Part shown: piece by piece, positions 52,483 to 61,569 of the stretch
How the letters are laid out: every line of letters begins with the position of its first letter
How positions within the stretch are numbered: the stretch's first letter is position 1
From: Halochromatium sp.
GTDB lineage: Bacteria; Pseudomonadota; Gammaproteobacteria; Chromatiales; Chromatiaceae
Assembly: GCA_010912705.1 (NCBI GenBank)
Contig: POWB01000010.1
Span: 93,035-157,034 of the forward strand
Reading direction: 5' to 3'
Length of the DNA stretch: 64,000 nucleotides
Made by a program: the position numbers and the translations under genes
Notes under the pieces: model-generated
The model's database searches: none
What the model was told of the DNA's origin: nothing
What the model saw: only the letters and a program-made list of their open reading frames with translations

Positions 52483-53645
52483 GCCGGCGTCTCAGGACTC
52501 GAAGTGTCGGCTGGAACCTGCAATGCCTCCGGGATCGGCAGATTCTCTGGCATCGGTGGTGGGAGACCGCCTTCGCGATGGAAATGTCGCAGCTGGAAGG
52601 CCCAGGCCATGACCTCGGCGACGGCGGTATAGAGCGGCATCGGGATCTCGGCGTCGAGATCGACGTAGCGGTGGAGTGCGCGGGCCAGCGGCGCTGCCTC
52701 CAGGCGCGGTACGCCGTTAGCATCGCCCAGCTCGCAGATTCGCGCCGCGACCTGATCCACGCCCTTGGCAACCAGCCGTGGCGCCGACATGCCTTGCTCA
52801 TCATAGCGGAGGGCAACGGCATAGCGGCTTGGGTTGGTGATGACCACGTCCGCTTCCGGAACCTTGCTCATCATGCGGCCACGCGCCATGGCCTGCTGTT
52901 GTTGGCGAATCCGGGCCTTGACCTGCGGATCGCCCTCTGACTCCTTGTGCTCACGTTTGACCTCCTCTTTGGACATCTTCAGCTTCTTGGCATGGCTATA
53001 GAGCTGATAAGGGACGTCGATGAGGATCACCACCAGCAGTGCTAGCACCATGAGACCGCTCGCGATCGCGGCCATTTCCAGCACATTCGCCAAGGCTTGC
53101 TCGATCGGCTGATGCATAAGGTCCATGTAGCGCCCACGGTTCGCCATCAGAAAGGCGACCGCAACACTCCCAACCAGGACGGCTTTCGCAATCGCCTTGG
53201 CCAGCTCGACCAGTGCCTGTAGACCGAGGACCCGCTTAATCCCCTTGATCGGGTTAAGCTTGGAGAGCTGGGGCTGAAGCGCCTTGGTGGAGACCAGCCA
53301 ACCACCCAACAGGACGGGGGCAATCAAGGCCGCGAGTGTGAGCAAGAGGAACAGCGGCAGCATCACCAGCAGACTGCGCTCGACCAGATCAGTGGTCTTG
53401 GCGAGCATCGGCAGCACCTCGAACGCATCGCGCCGCTCGAACAGGAACGCTTGCTCCATGATCAATCCCAGCTGATCGTAGATCATCGCACCTGCAAACC
53501 AGAAGCCGCCAACTCCGATCAGCAGCAGCATGAAGGTCGATAGCTCGCGAGAGCGAGCAACCTGACCCTCCTCACGCGCCTTCTCTAAACGTCGTGGTGT
53601 GGCTTCTTCGGTTTTTTCTTGGTCGTTGCCTTGGTCTTCGGCCAT
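52479..53645 (-). CDS. flhB: Flagellar export switch protein FlhB, variant cleavage site
   Basis: 388 residues: N-terminal DQEKTEEATPRRLEKAREEG, four membrane helices between about 35 and 215, and a cytoplasmic tail that switches export from rod/hook to filament proteins. The autocleavage site, normally NPTH, reads NPSR (Asn271, Pro272, Ser273, Arg274; 52824-52835). The Asn-Pro bond itself is kept. A Pro-rich tail of about 25 residues follows the core. The companion flhX at 40208 resembles the cleaved tail. First gene of the flhB-flhA-flhE-fliA-motA-motB series. Confidence 0.95.
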   Translation of the reverse strand: MAEDQGNDQEKTEEATPRRLEKAREEGQVARSRELSTFMLLLIGVGGFWFAGAMIYDQLGLIMEQAFLFERRDAFEVLPMLAKTTDLVERSLLVMLPLFLLLTLAALIAPVLLGGWLVSTKALQPQLSKLNPIKGIKRVLGLQALVELAKAIAKAVLVGSVAVAFLMANRGRYMDLMHQPIEQALANVLEMAAIASGLMVLALLVVILIDVPYQLYSHAKKLKMSKEEVKREHKESEGDPQVKARIRQQQQAMARGRMMSKVPEADVVITNPSRYAVALRYDEQGMSAPRLVAKGVDQVAARICELGDANGVPRLEAAPLARALHRYVDLDAEIPMPLYTAVAEVMAWAFQLRHFHREGGLPPPMPENLPIPEALQVPADTSSPETPA

Positions 53646-53752
53646 AGCAGGTCAGCATGCACGCGGAACCAACCCTACCGCCTCTGTCATGAGGCGAGCT
53701 GCCCAACGGCAATGGTGCCTGTAGCTGAGCGACCGGGCAAGGAGAGGGCTGT

Positions 53753-54418
53753 TCAGAACCCGAGCTCGTCGAGCAGTGCGTCTACCTGATCCTGACTTCC
53801 CACCACGTCATTGGCTTCAGGGTTGATCTGTGGGCCATTGAGCAGACCATCATTGCGATTGCCATCGGCACGGCGCTGCATCTCGTCCCGCGCCTGACCC
53901 TCTGGGACGCTGTCGATGAGCACCTGGACGAGCTGATTCTCAATCTCCCTGATCACTTCCATCATGCGCTTGATGACCTGGCCTGTCAGGTCTTGAAAGT
54001 CCTGCGCCATCATGATTTCCAGCAATTCCTTGTTGGTTGCCTGCGCCTTCTCGGGTACTTCGGTAAGAAAGCTGCGCGTGTCTTGGACAATGGCGCGCGC
54101 TTCGTCAAGCTCATGGGGCTCTGCAAACCACTCAGCCCAGCGTTTGTCGAGTGCTTCGGCGTGGCTCGAGAGGTCTTCCTGTAGCGGTTGTGCTCGGTCG
54201 ATCGCGTTGAGTGCGCGATGGGCCGCCTGCTCGGTCATGTTAGCAATGTAGTTGAGCCGGTCTCGCGCATCCGGGATCGCCTCTGCAGCCTTCTCGATCT
54301 CTTTATCGAGGCCGAGCTCACGCATGCTGTCGCGGAGCAGGCGCGTCAGATTCCCAATGCGGTGGACCAGCTCATCCATTCCATGCTGATCATCCGCCGG
54401 CTTTTGCGTTGTGGTCAT
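53753..54418 (-). CDS. cheZ: CheY-P phosphatase CheZ
   Basis: 221 residues, mostly a long helical hairpin. The catalytic segment AQDFQDLTGQVIKRMM with the Asp and Gln that attack CheY-P is identical to the enteric core, and the C-terminal amphipathic CheY-P-binding peptide DQVDALLDELGF is present. A Gly/Asn-rich linker joins them. Lies about 40 nt downstream of cheY. Confidence 0.95.
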   Translation of the reverse strand: MTTTQKPADDQHGMDELVHRIGNLTRLLRDSMRELGLDKEIEKAAEAIPDARDRLNYIANMTEQAAHRALNAIDRAQPLQEDLSSHAEALDKRWAEWFAEPHELDEARAIVQDTRSFLTEVPEKAQATNKELLEIMMAQDFQDLTGQVIKRMMEVIREIENQLVQVLIDSVPEGQARDEMQRRADGNRNDGLLNGPQINPEANDVVGSQDQVDALLDELGF

Positions 54419-54458
54419 TGTCTGTCTCCAGCGATCCCGGACTGTCTTCGTCGTGCTG

Positions 54459-54848
54459 TTACCAGCCTAGCTTTTCGAAGATCTTGTTCAATTTTTCGTC
54501 GAGCGTGGCGGCGGTGAACGGCTTGACCACATAGCCACTGGCACCCGCCTGGGCGGCAGCAATGATATTTTCCTTTTTTGCCTCGGCGGTGACCATGAGC
54601 ACGGGTAGGTCTTTGAGATCCGGATCAGCACGGATCTGTTTCAGCATTTCCATGCCATCGAGATTGGGCATGTTCCAGTCTGCGACGACAAACTGAAAGC
54701 CACCACCCTTGAGCTTATTGAGTGCGTCTTGGCCATCCTCAGCCTCATCGACGTTGGTGAAGCCGAGTTCTTTCAACAGACTGCGCACGATGCGCCGCAT
54801 GGTCGGAAAGTCGTCAACAACCAGTATGCCAATGTTTTTATCTACCAT
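54459..54848 (-). CDS. cheY: Chemotaxis response regulator CheY
   Basis: 129-residue receiver domain. The acidic pair Asp12/Asp13, phospho-acceptor Asp57 ([12 protein letters not shown]), Thr in VTAEAKKEN and the Lys in VKPFTAATL correspond to E. coli CheY almost position for position. Phosphorylated by CheA, it binds FliM at the motor; reset by CheZ, encoded next. Preceded by a chemoreceptor gene 24 nt away. Confidence 0.96.
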   Translation of the reverse strand: MVDKNIGILVVDDFPTMRRIVRSLLKELGFTNVDEAEDGQDALNKLKGGGFQFVVADWNMPNLDGMEMLKQIRADPDLKDLPVLMVTAEAKKENIIAAAQAGASGYVVKPFTAATLDEKLNKIFEKLGW

Positions 54849-54872
54849 TGAAAATCCTCTGTCTATTGGTCT

Positions 54873-56594
54873 CTAGAAGGCTTCCCACTCGTCCTCGGCC
54901 GGCGCCGCCGCTGTCCGCGCTTGCTCCGGTTTACTCGAGGATTCGAGTCGTGCAGAAGAGGGCAGCGCTGCCGGCTTTGCACGCGGCGTCGAACGGCTGC
55001 TCTGTACCTGACTCGCGTCGGGCAATGGCTGAGGGCCAGCTGCCGTTGCCGTCAAGCGGAATTTGGAGATTGCCTGCTCCATGCGACTCGCCTGCTCTTC
55101 CAAGGATGCTGCAGCCGCTGATGCCTCTTGCACGAGCGCCGCGTTCTGCTGCGTCACCTCGTCCATCTGGCCGACCGCCTGACTCACCTGGTCAATCCCC
55201 TGGCTCTGCTCTTGGGATGCGGCGGATATCTCATCCATGATATCAGTGACCCGGCGCACCGCCCCCACCACCTCTTCCATGGTGGTCCCCGCATTTTCGG
55301 CTAATGATGAGCCGGCCTGAATCTGAGAAACAGCCCCCTCGATCAATTCCTTGATCTCTTTTGCGGCCTCAGCGCTGCGGCTGGCCAGGTTGCGAACCTC
55401 ACCGGCGACCACGGCAAAGCCACGCCCCTGCTCGCCGGCGCGGGCGGCCTCAACCGAGGCATTAAGCGCAAGGATGTTCGTTTGGAAGGCAATCGAATCG
55501 ATGACGTTGGTGATCTCGGCAATCTGCTGAGAGCTATCTGAGATGCCGTGCATCGTCTTGACGACCTTACCGACAACCTCCCCCCCACGCTCGGCAGTGG
55601 ACGATGCCTCGAGGGCGAGACCGCTCGCCTGGCGGGCATTGTCAGCGTTCTGTTTGACGGTGGCCGTCAGCTCTTCCATGCTCGATGCGGTCTCCTCGAG
55701 GGCCGAGGCTTGCTGCTCGGTGCGTGAAGACAGGTCGGCGTTGCCGGCAGCGATCTCGCTGGCGCCAACGTGAATGGCCTCACTGCTCTGGCGAACTTCG
55801 GCGATCACGCCAGCGAGGTGCGCCACCATGCGTTTCATCGCAACCAGCACGCTGCTGTTGTCGTTGGTCTTGGTCTTGATCTCGAGGCCCAAGTCTTGGT
55901 TGGCGACGCGATTGGCGATCTCAGCCACCTGATAAGGCTCAGCACCAAGCTGGCGGTTGATGCCGGCGATGATCAGCCAAGCGAGTGCGATGCCACCAAT
56001 CAGGACCAGCACGAGCACTGTGATGATCAGTGTACGATTGCTCTGATACTCTGCTGATGCCTCCTCGTAGGTGGCCTCGGCGACCTCGAGCTGAACCTCC
56101 ATCAGGGCCTGAAAGCCCTCGGAGATTGGATCGATGGCAGGGTAGAGCTGGGTGGTGACGAAGGCCTCGAGCGCGGCTTGATCCTCGCGCTGCAAGATCT
56201 GATGCAGCTCATCGAGCGCCTGGTCGGCATTGGCTAGCAGCGGCTTGATCTCAGCCACCAGACGCTGCTCCTGCGGCACCAGCAAGGTGCCGAGATAGGC
56301 CTGCCAAGTGGACTCGATGTCGGCTCGACCTCTGGCCAGTGTGTTTCGCCCTCTAGCCCAGCTGAGGGTGGCATCGCTGACCTTATGCGAGGCGTCGACG
56401 ATGTTGACGGCGTAGTGCTCAACGATCGACTCGAGCTGGCGTAAAGGTATCACACGGTCTTGGTAAACCGTGTCGAGTCCTTGTACCGCCTGGCTCTGTC
56501 CATACAGCCCGAGCAGGGTAAGTGCGATCAGGGCGGCTGCAAGCAATCCTACTAGGAAGGAAAGCTGAGTGGCGATTCTTATCTGCTTAAACAT
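54873..56594 (-). CDS. Methyl-accepting chemotaxis protein with CheR/CheB tether
   Basis: 573 residues, Tsr/Tar-like architecture: membrane helix (about 8-28), four-helix-bundle periplasmic domain (30-188), second helix (TLIITVLVLVLIGGIALAWLI), HAMP and a signalling domain with intact tip [20 protein letters not shown]. The C terminus has an Ala/Ser/Pro linker and ends in EDEWEAF, where WEAF type pentapeptides bind CheR and CheB. Placed between cheB (upstream) and cheY (downstream), so it is probably cotranscribed with the adaptation enzymes. Confidence 0.95.
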   Translation of the reverse strand: MFKQIRIATQLSFLVGLLAAALIALTLLGLYGQSQAVQGLDTVYQDRVIPLRQLESIVEHYAVNIVDASHKVSDATLSWARGRNTLARGRADIESTWQAYLGTLLVPQEQRLVAEIKPLLANADQALDELHQILQREDQAALEAFVTTQLYPAIDPISEGFQALMEVQLEVAEATYEEASAEYQSNRTLIITVLVLVLIGGIALAWLIIAGINRQLGAEPYQVAEIANRVANQDLGLEIKTKTNDNSSVLVAMKRMVAHLAGVIAEVRQSSEAIHVGASEIAAGNADLSSRTEQQASALEETASSMEELTATVKQNADNARQASGLALEASSTAERGGEVVGKVVKTMHGISDSSQQIAEITNVIDSIAFQTNILALNASVEAARAGEQGRGFAVVAGEVRNLASRSAEAAKEIKELIEGAVSQIQAGSSLAENAGTTMEEVVGAVRRVTDIMDEISAASQEQSQGIDQVSQAVGQMDEVTQQNAALVQEASAAAASLEEQASRMEQAISKFRLTATAAGPQPLPDASQVQSSRSTPRAKPAALPSSARLESSSKPEQARTAAAPAEDEWEAF

Positions 56595-56642
56595 TCTGGT
56601 GTTGCCCCCTGTCTTCGAGTCGAGTCGACTGCATAAATCATT

Positions 56643-57707
56643 TTAGACTCGCTGCGCTCGACCTGATGCGGCCGCTAGGGCCATCATGCGCGCTGGAATC
56701 TCCTCTAATGCCATCACTTCACAGGCGCCGCCGAGCGCGATGGCTTCGCGCGGCATGCCGAAGACCACGCAGCTGGCCTCATCCTGGGCAATGGTTGGGG
56801 CACCGGCCTGGCGCATCTCGAGCAGACCGGCGGCGCCGTCTTTGCCCATCCCCGTGAGGATCACACCGATGGCATTGCGGCCGGCCTGTTGGGCCGCGGA
56901 GTGAAACAGCACGTCGACCGATGGCCGATGCCGATTGACCGGCGGGCCATCATCGAGTCTGACGACATAGTTGGCGCCACTCCTGGCTAACCGCAGGTGT
57001 TGGTCACCGGGCGCGATATAGGCGTGGCCCGGCAACACGCGCTCGCCTTCTTGCGCCTCTTTCACCGCAATTTGGCTCAGTCGATCGAGGCGCTCCGCGA
57101 ATGAGCGGGTAAAGCCGCCTGGCATGTGCTGGGTAATGAGGATACCAGGGCTGCTGGCGGGCAATGGCTCGAGAACCTGGCGGATGGCTTCGGTGCCACC
57201 CGTGGAGGCGCCGATGATGAGCAGCTTTTCGCTCGAGATCATGGGGGCCTTGAGCCGGACTGGTGCCGTTTCAGGCTTACGCGGCCTTTGCCGAGGATGC
57301 GAATGAGCGGCGGCACGGATCTTTTCGGCAATCTCCTCGGTATAGCCCATCATGCCGCGGCGAATGCCAATGGATGGTTTGGCGACAAAGTCGAGTGCGC
57401 CGAGTTCGAGCGCACGCAGGGTCACTTCTGAGCCGGCCTGGGTCAAAGACGAGACCATCAGCACCGGCATTGGACGTAGTCGCATGAGCCGTTCGAGGAA
57501 ATCGAGGCCGTCCATCCGCGGCATCTCGACATCAAGGGTCAGTACATCCGGGTTATGTTGTTTGATGAGATCGCGCGCCATGATTGGGTCGGAGGCCACG
57601 GCAACAACCTCCATATCCGGCTGACTGCCAATGATCTCACTGAGCAGATCCCGGATCAGCGCTGAATCGTCAACGCAAAGCACCTTAATCTTTCTTGCTG
57701 AGCTCAA
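56643..57707 (-). CDS. cheB: Chemoreceptor methylesterase/deamidase CheB
   Basis: 354 residues: N-terminal receiver domain with Asp59 ([16 protein letters not shown]), linker, then the methylesterase domain with the Ser-His-Asp triad in [21 protein letters not shown] and [10 protein letters not shown]. Removes methyl groups from receptor glutamates after phosphorylation by CheA. Directly follows cheR with an 86-nt gap. Confidence 0.96.
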   Translation of the reverse strand: MSSARKIKVLCVDDSALIRDLLSEIIGSQPDMEVVAVASDPIMARDLIKQHNPDVLTLDVEMPRMDGLDFLERLMRLRPMPVLMVSSLTQAGSEVTLRALELGALDFVAKPSIGIRRGMMGYTEEIAEKIRAAAHSHPRQRPRKPETAPVRLKAPMISSEKLLIIGASTGGTEAIRQVLEPLPASSPGILITQHMPGGFTRSFAERLDRLSQIAVKEAQEGERVLPGHAYIAPGDQHLRLARSGANYVVRLDDGPPVNRHRPSVDVLFHSAAQQAGRNAIGVILTGMGKDGAAGLLEMRQAGAPTIAQDEASCVVFGMPREAIALGGACEVMALEEIPARMMALAAASGRAQRV

Positions 57708-57793
57708 GCTATACCTCCTCCATCTCTCGGTCTGTCGCTACCAAGGCCGGCGTAGCCGGGCTTGGATCTCATCACGCGTGGGTCTCAGGCGCG

Positions 57794-58717
57794 TCAAGCG
57801 ACGGTATAGACCGTCTGGCCGCGGAGTCGGAAGGCCTGGCTGATATAGGTAAAGTTCTCGGAATGGCCGGCGAACAGTAGGCCATCGGGCTTCATCATCG
57901 GCGCGAACCGCTCGAGAATCCGTGCCTGGGTAGGCTTGTCAAAATAGATCATGATGTTACGACAGAAAATGACGTCAAAGGGGCCTTTTACCGGCCATCC
58001 AGGTGCGAGCAGGTTGAGCTCCTGGAAGTCGATCATGGCACGCAGCTCAGGTCGCACACGGGCCATGCCCGCTTGGGCTCCAGTGCCGCGCTGAAAGAAA
58101 CGCTTGATCCGCGCCTCATCCAATTTATGGACCTGCTCGATGGGATAGATACCGGCGCGTGCCTTGGCCAGGGCTTCGGTGTCGATATCGGTCGCCGTCA
58201 CCTTGGCGTCTGCTGTTCGCGTGCCCAAGGTTTCGGCTAGGGTCATGGCGATGGAGTAGGGCTCCTCGCCGGTAGAGGCGGCAGCGCACCAAATACGGAT
58301 TGCACCGGGGCGGTCGCGGATATGCTCGGCGAGCTGCGGGAAGTGGTGAGACTCGCGAAAGAACGCGGTGAGATTGGTGGTCAGTGCGTTGGTGAAGGCC
58401 TCCCATTCCTTGGCATCTGGCCGTCGCTCCAAGCGGGCGAGATACTCACTGAACTGCGTCAGGCCATAATGTCTGAGGCGTCGCGCAAGGCGGCTGTAGA
58501 CCATCTCGCGCTTATGTTCAGCCAGGACAATGCCGGCGCGTTTATGGATCAGTTGGCGGATGCAGTTAAAATCGGCATCCGTCAGCTCAAGGTCTCGCTC
58601 CACCGTCCCGTAGGACGACCAACCAACGATTGACGAAGCGGGTCGTTCTGCGAGCTCGTTCAAACTATCACCCATCCTACTTTCCCCGGCTAGTGCGGTC
58701 CTGCCCCGGGTTATCAT
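57794..58717 (-). CDS. cheR: Chemoreceptor methyltransferase CheR
   Basis: 307 residues, with about 35 extra at the N terminus. The N-terminal helical domain (FNCIRQLIHKRAGIVLAEHK) and the SAM-binding domain with IRIWCAAASTGEEPYSIAM, TATDIDTEALAKARAG and FDVIFCRNIMIYFDK are complete, as is the beta-subdomain that binds receptor pentapeptides, consistent with the two tethered receptors here. First gene of cheR-cheB-receptor-cheY-cheZ; a 284-nt gap lies upstream, containing only a weak GGCGATAA -10-like site without a -35. Confidence 0.95.
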   Translation of the reverse strand: MITRGRTALAGESRMGDSLNELAERPASSIVGWSSYGTVERDLELTDADFNCIRQLIHKRAGIVLAEHKREMVYSRLARRLRHYGLTQFSEYLARLERRPDAKEWEAFTNALTTNLTAFFRESHHFPQLAEHIRDRPGAIRIWCAAASTGEEPYSIAMTLAETLGTRTADAKVTATDIDTEALAKARAGIYPIEQVHKLDEARIKRFFQRGTGAQAGMARVRPELRAMIDFQELNLLAPGWPVKGPFDVIFCRNIMIYFDKPTQARILERFAPMMKPDGLLFAGHSENFTYISQAFRLRGQTVYTVA

Positions 58718-59001
58718 CGCTAGCGGCGATCCGCCCTAGGGCTCAACGCACGGGCAATCCGGACAGCTTATCGCCGCCACCGTTTTCTGCATAGGCCAAA
58801 CAGCGGCTGGGGACGTCTAATACAGGTAACGCGGCGCCACCCTGGACGATGAAGCCTCTGTTTCACGGTAACTAGTATAGGCAACCGAAGCAATCTCGCT
58901 GGTATGGCGATACACAATCGACCTGCTCTTGGTATTCAGAGCAAGTCACGCAACCGTTTGCTAAGGGAGACAATGCGTGTTCAGCGGTCGGTCACACGCG
59001 G

Positions 59002-59451
59002 TTAGGCAGAAGCGTCGATGCGACCGGGCTGGGCGCCGGTGCGTCCGCGGGTGTCGTAGAGGGTCTTCTCAGCAATGGTATGAATCAGGCCTAGCATACG
59101 CTGGTTGTGCTCCAGACGCATCGTCAACATGGCGCCGGCGAGCTGATTGAGGCGGGCCGCGCGTTCGCTCATGCTGCGCACCAGCGTCCATTGGTCCAGA
59201 CAGTCAGCGTCGCGTGCCGCATCCTGAGCGCCCGCGTCGCCATCGGCATAGCCGAGGTCAGACTGCTGCTGTCGGCGACACTGCTCCCTGTGCTCAAGCT
59301 GCTCGAGGAGTGCCTGTTTATCGGCCGCAATACGCTGCAGTCGATCGCCGTCGATCTGGCCCATTGCAAGCGCTTGGCGTTCCTGGTCGAGCAAGGCTAT
59401 TAAGTGTCCGAGAGCCTCATATTGCAGGCCGAGTAGGGATGCGAGGTTCAT
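59002..59451 (-). CDS. flgN: FlgN-type export chaperone for FlgK/FlgL
   Basis: 149 residues, all helical. It starts NLASLLGLQYEALGHLIALLDQERQAL, matching FlgN in position and helix pattern, and ends with a Gly/Arg-rich tail. FlgN delivers the hook-filament junction proteins to the export gate. Starts 5 nt after the flgM stop, the same flgM-flgN pairing as in enterics. Sequence conservation is low; context is important. Confidence 0.82.
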   Translation of the reverse strand: MNLASLLGLQYEALGHLIALLDQERQALAMGQIDGDRLQRIAADKQALLEQLEHREQCRRQQQSDLGYADGDAGAQDAARDADCLDQWTLVRSMSERAARLNQLAGAMLTMRLEHNQRMLGLIHTIAEKTLYDTRGRTGAQPGRIDASA

Positions 59452-59456
59452 CGCGG

Positions 59457-59735
59457 CTAGCCTTCGAGCAGATCGCGAACGCTTGCAATCAGGCCCTCAG
59501 CGATTCGGTCAGCGCGAACCTCTAGGCGGCCTTCCCGGATCGCGTCGCGAATCGACTCGACCTTGGCAAGGTCGATGTCTTGATCGGTTGCTGCAGCCTC
59601 GCGGTTAAGATGGGTCTGGACCGCGGGGTCGGTGGTCCGGCTGGAATCAGTCCGCGCTGGCCCCTGCACCTTTGCGGAGGGCTCCTGCGCGGGCTGGCTG
59701 GCGCGGAACAGCGGATGATGGGAGTCGATTTTCAA
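59457..59735 (-). CDS. flgM: Anti-sigma-28 factor FlgM
   Basis: 92 residues from a TTG start at 59735, giving MKIDSHHPLFRASQ, which is like the FlgM N terminus. GAGG lies eight bases upstream, and the sigma-28 promoter at 59768-59794 would start transcription about 26 nt upstream, so the ATG at 59831 is outside the main message. The N-terminal half is disordered; the C-terminal half (VESIRDAIREGRLEVRADRIAEGLI) holds the helices that clamp FliA. It is exported through the finished hook, freeing FliA. Confidence 0.88.
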   Translation of the reverse strand: MKIDSHHPLFRASQPAQEPSAKVQGPARTDSSRTTDPAVQTHLNREAAATDQDIDLAKVESIRDAIREGRLEVRADRIAEGLIASVRDLLEG

Positions 59736-59767
59736 GGTACTGGCCTCATTCCCGGTGCTTAATCTGA

Positions 59768-59794
59768 TTATCGGCCTGAAACAGGCGAACTTTA
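59768..59794 (-). promoter_or_regulatory. Sigma-28 (FliA) promoter of flgM-flgN
   Basis: On the minus strand TAAAGTTC (59794 to 59787), 11-bp spacer, GCCGATAA (59775 to 59768): seven of eight and eight of eight matches to the FliA consensus. It lies in the gap just after the flgA stop and makes flgM expression depend on the sigma factor it inhibits. Confidence 0.92.
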
Positions 59795-59799
59795 GCAGC

Positions 59800-60594
59800 T
59801 CAAAAGTCAACCACCAGCTTGGCTTTGCCAATCACCCGCGCCTGAATCAGATCACGGTTACCAAACTGAACCCGCACCAGGTCCCCGAGACCTCCTGCGT
59901 TGAGCGCCTTACCCTCACGGCTGACCCGAAAGTTGGTGCCGCGGGCCTCCACCGAGACCAGCTGACCGCGCTCGACGAGCGGTTTGGATTCGAATTGGCG
60001 GAGCTGCAAGGGCACCTCGGCGGCCACTGCGCGTCGAGCCACCTGGCCGATAATGCGCTCTGCCTCCAAGACCGCGCCGCGCGGCAAATCACTCAGGTTG
60101 CCTTGGCGCTGCCTGAGCATCGCCGCGGTCACTTGCGTGCCTGGCGCGATCTCCTGCCTGAGCACCGGATACTGGCCATAGCGCTCGATATCGACTTGCA
60201 GGTAGCGTACCTGCTGGCCCTGCTCGCCGCAGCGCACGCCGACTGAGATGCGGCCTTGGCCCAAGCGCGAGCGGTGGGGCAAAAACGGCTGCGGTGACGG
60301 GCAGTCCGGCAGGCTCGCAGCGGGCAGATGCACCTTGATGACCAGATCATCATCGCCGGTCATCTGCTGCTGCAGGAAGTCTTGTACCGCAGCGGCGACC
60401 GCCTCCTCTGCCTGCAAAGGCGGCGCTGCCAGCAGGGTTGTGATCAGCACGAGTGCGAGCGACCAACGGATGCTCAGGGCTTGCAGCGCGGCTAGCGACG
60501 GGGCTAGCCACTGACCCTGAAACAAGTGCTTCAGCATCCGGGGTGGCGAGCTGTCATGCATCTTAGGCTGGGCAGAAAATGAGAAAATGGTCAC
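59800..60594 (-). CDS. flgA: Flagellar P-ring assembly chaperone FlgA
   Basis: About 264 residues; the signal peptide (SLALVLITTLLAAPPLQAEE, residues 45-64) lies behind an N-terminal stretch that may be too long, with ATG codons at 60561 and 60537 as alternatives. The mature part has the SAF domain: EIAPGTQVTAAMLRQRQGNLS, then GAVLEAERIIGQVARRAV and the C-terminal VRVQFGNRDLIQARVIG. FlgA helps FlgI polymerise around the rod in the periplasm. Divergent from flgB. Confidence 0.9.
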   Translation of the reverse strand: MTIFSFSAQPKMHDSSPPRMLKHLFQGQWLAPSLAALQALSIRWSLALVLITTLLAAPPLQAEEAVAAAVQDFLQQQMTGDDDLVIKVHLPAASLPDCPSPQPFLPHRSRLGQGRISVGVRCGEQGQQVRYLQVDIERYGQYPVLRQEIAPGTQVTAAMLRQRQGNLSDLPRGAVLEAERIIGQVARRAVAAEVPLQLRQFESKPLVERGQLVSVEARGTNFRVSREGKALNAGGLGDLVRVQFGNRDLIQARVIGKAKLVVDF

Positions 60595-60616
60595 AAAACG
60601 TTTGCCAGTTTATTCC

Positions 60617-60644
60617 TTAACTTTAGCGCAATCTGCGCTATGCT
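60617..60644 (+). promoter_or_regulatory. Candidate promoter for flgBCDE, with a palindrome
   Basis: TTAACT (60617-60622) and TATGCT (60639-60644) with a 16-bp spacer lie about 60 nt before flgB. The spacer contains the palindrome AGCGCA-ATC-TGCGCT (60625-60639). This may be a FlhDC-activated class 2 promoter, but no confident FlhDC box is seen. Confidence 0.4.
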
Positions 60645-60705
60645 CTAGACTGTTTAGAACAGATAACGCTTGCTTGCGCTTACTTGTGCTTGCCAGAGGA
60701 CGCGG

Positions 60706-61128
60706 ATGATCGATCAACTTGCGGCGGCCTTCAATTTCGGCCAGCAGGCCGTTGCACTCCGGCAAGAGCGCCATGAGGTGCTCGCCAGCAACATTGCCAA
60801 CGCCGATACGCCAAACTATAAGGCGCGCGACATCGATTTTGCGAGCCAGCTAAAACAGGCGGTTGAGCAAGGTCGGTCAGCCACGCAAGGTCTCGCGCTA
60901 GCGAGGACATCGGCGCGCCATCTAGAGGGCCAGGCGCCGCCGCTGCCATCGCCAGCGGAGGATGCGCTGCTCTACCGAGTGCCGGCGCAGCCGAGCCTAG
61001 ACGGTAACACGGTTGAGATGGAGCAAGAGCGGATGCAGTTCCTCGATAATGCAGTCCGCTACGAAACCGGCCTGATGCTCGTCAATCGCAGAGTGCAGGG
61101 GCTCAAGGGCGCGATGCAGCCAGAGTGA
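60706..61128 (+). CDS. flgB: Flagellar proximal rod protein FlgB
   Basis: 140 residues from ATG 60706 (AGAGGA just upstream). Begins with the conserved rod/hook N-terminal motif [20 protein letters not shown] and ends in a helix with [20 protein letters not shown]. Part of the rod that connects the MS ring with the hook; exported by the type III gate. First gene of the flgBCDEF run. Confidence 0.95.
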   Translation: MIDQLAAAFNFGQQAVALRQERHEVLASNIANADTPNYKARDIDFASQLKQAVEQGRSATQGLALARTSARHLEGQAPPLPSPAEDALLYRVPAQPSLDGNTVEMEQERMQFLDNAVRYETGLMLVNRRVQGLKGAMQPE

Positions 61129-61157
61129 CCGGCCAAGACCAAGCCAGGAGTGTTTTG

Positions 61158-61565
61158 ATGTCCCTGTTTTCCGTCTTTGAGATCGCGGGATCAGCCATGC
61201 AGGCGCAGTCGCAACGCATGAACGTGACCGCGAGCAATCTTGCCAACGCTGACAGCATTGCTGGGCCGGACAACCAGCCCTATCGCGCCAAGCAGGTCGT
61301 TTTTGAGAGTCTCGCCCAGAACGCGCGTGGTATCGGTGGCGTTCGCGTGCGCGAAGTCATTGAAGATCCCTCGCCGATGCGTCTGGAATATCAGCCTGCC
61401 AATCCGCTTGCCAACGAGCAGGGCTATGTCAGCCTGCCAAACGTCGAGCCGGTTCACGAGATGGTGAACATGATCTCCGCCTCGCGGTCTTACCAGGCGA
61501 ATGTCGAGGTCGCAAACACCAGTAAGCAGCTGATGATGAAGACGCTGACCATTGGAGAGGGTTAG
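61158..61565 (+). CDS. flgC: Flagellar proximal rod protein FlgC
   Basis: 135 residues from ATG 61158 with AGGAG eight bases upstream. The N-terminal [18 protein letters not shown] and the C-terminal [19 protein letters not shown] are the hallmark ends of this rod family. A longer frame starting at 61125 overlaps flgB and is not used. Confidence 0.95.
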   Translation: MSLFSVFEIAGSAMQAQSQRMNVTASNLANADSIAGPDNQPYRAKQVVFESLAQNARGIGGVRVREVIEDPSPMRLEYQPANPLANEQGYVSLPNVEPVHEMVNMISASRSYQANVEVANTSKQLMMKTLTIGEG

Positions 61566-61569
61566 ACCT

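Noticed and set aside
58769..58776. GGCGATAA on the minus strand upstream of cheR as a sigma-28 site
   Set aside because: At the proper spacing the -35 position reads CTATGCAG, which does not fit the consensus.
59736..59831. N-terminal extension of flgM to ATG 59831
   Set aside because: It overlaps flgA and starts upstream of the sigma-28 promoter; the encoded residues are unlike FlgM.
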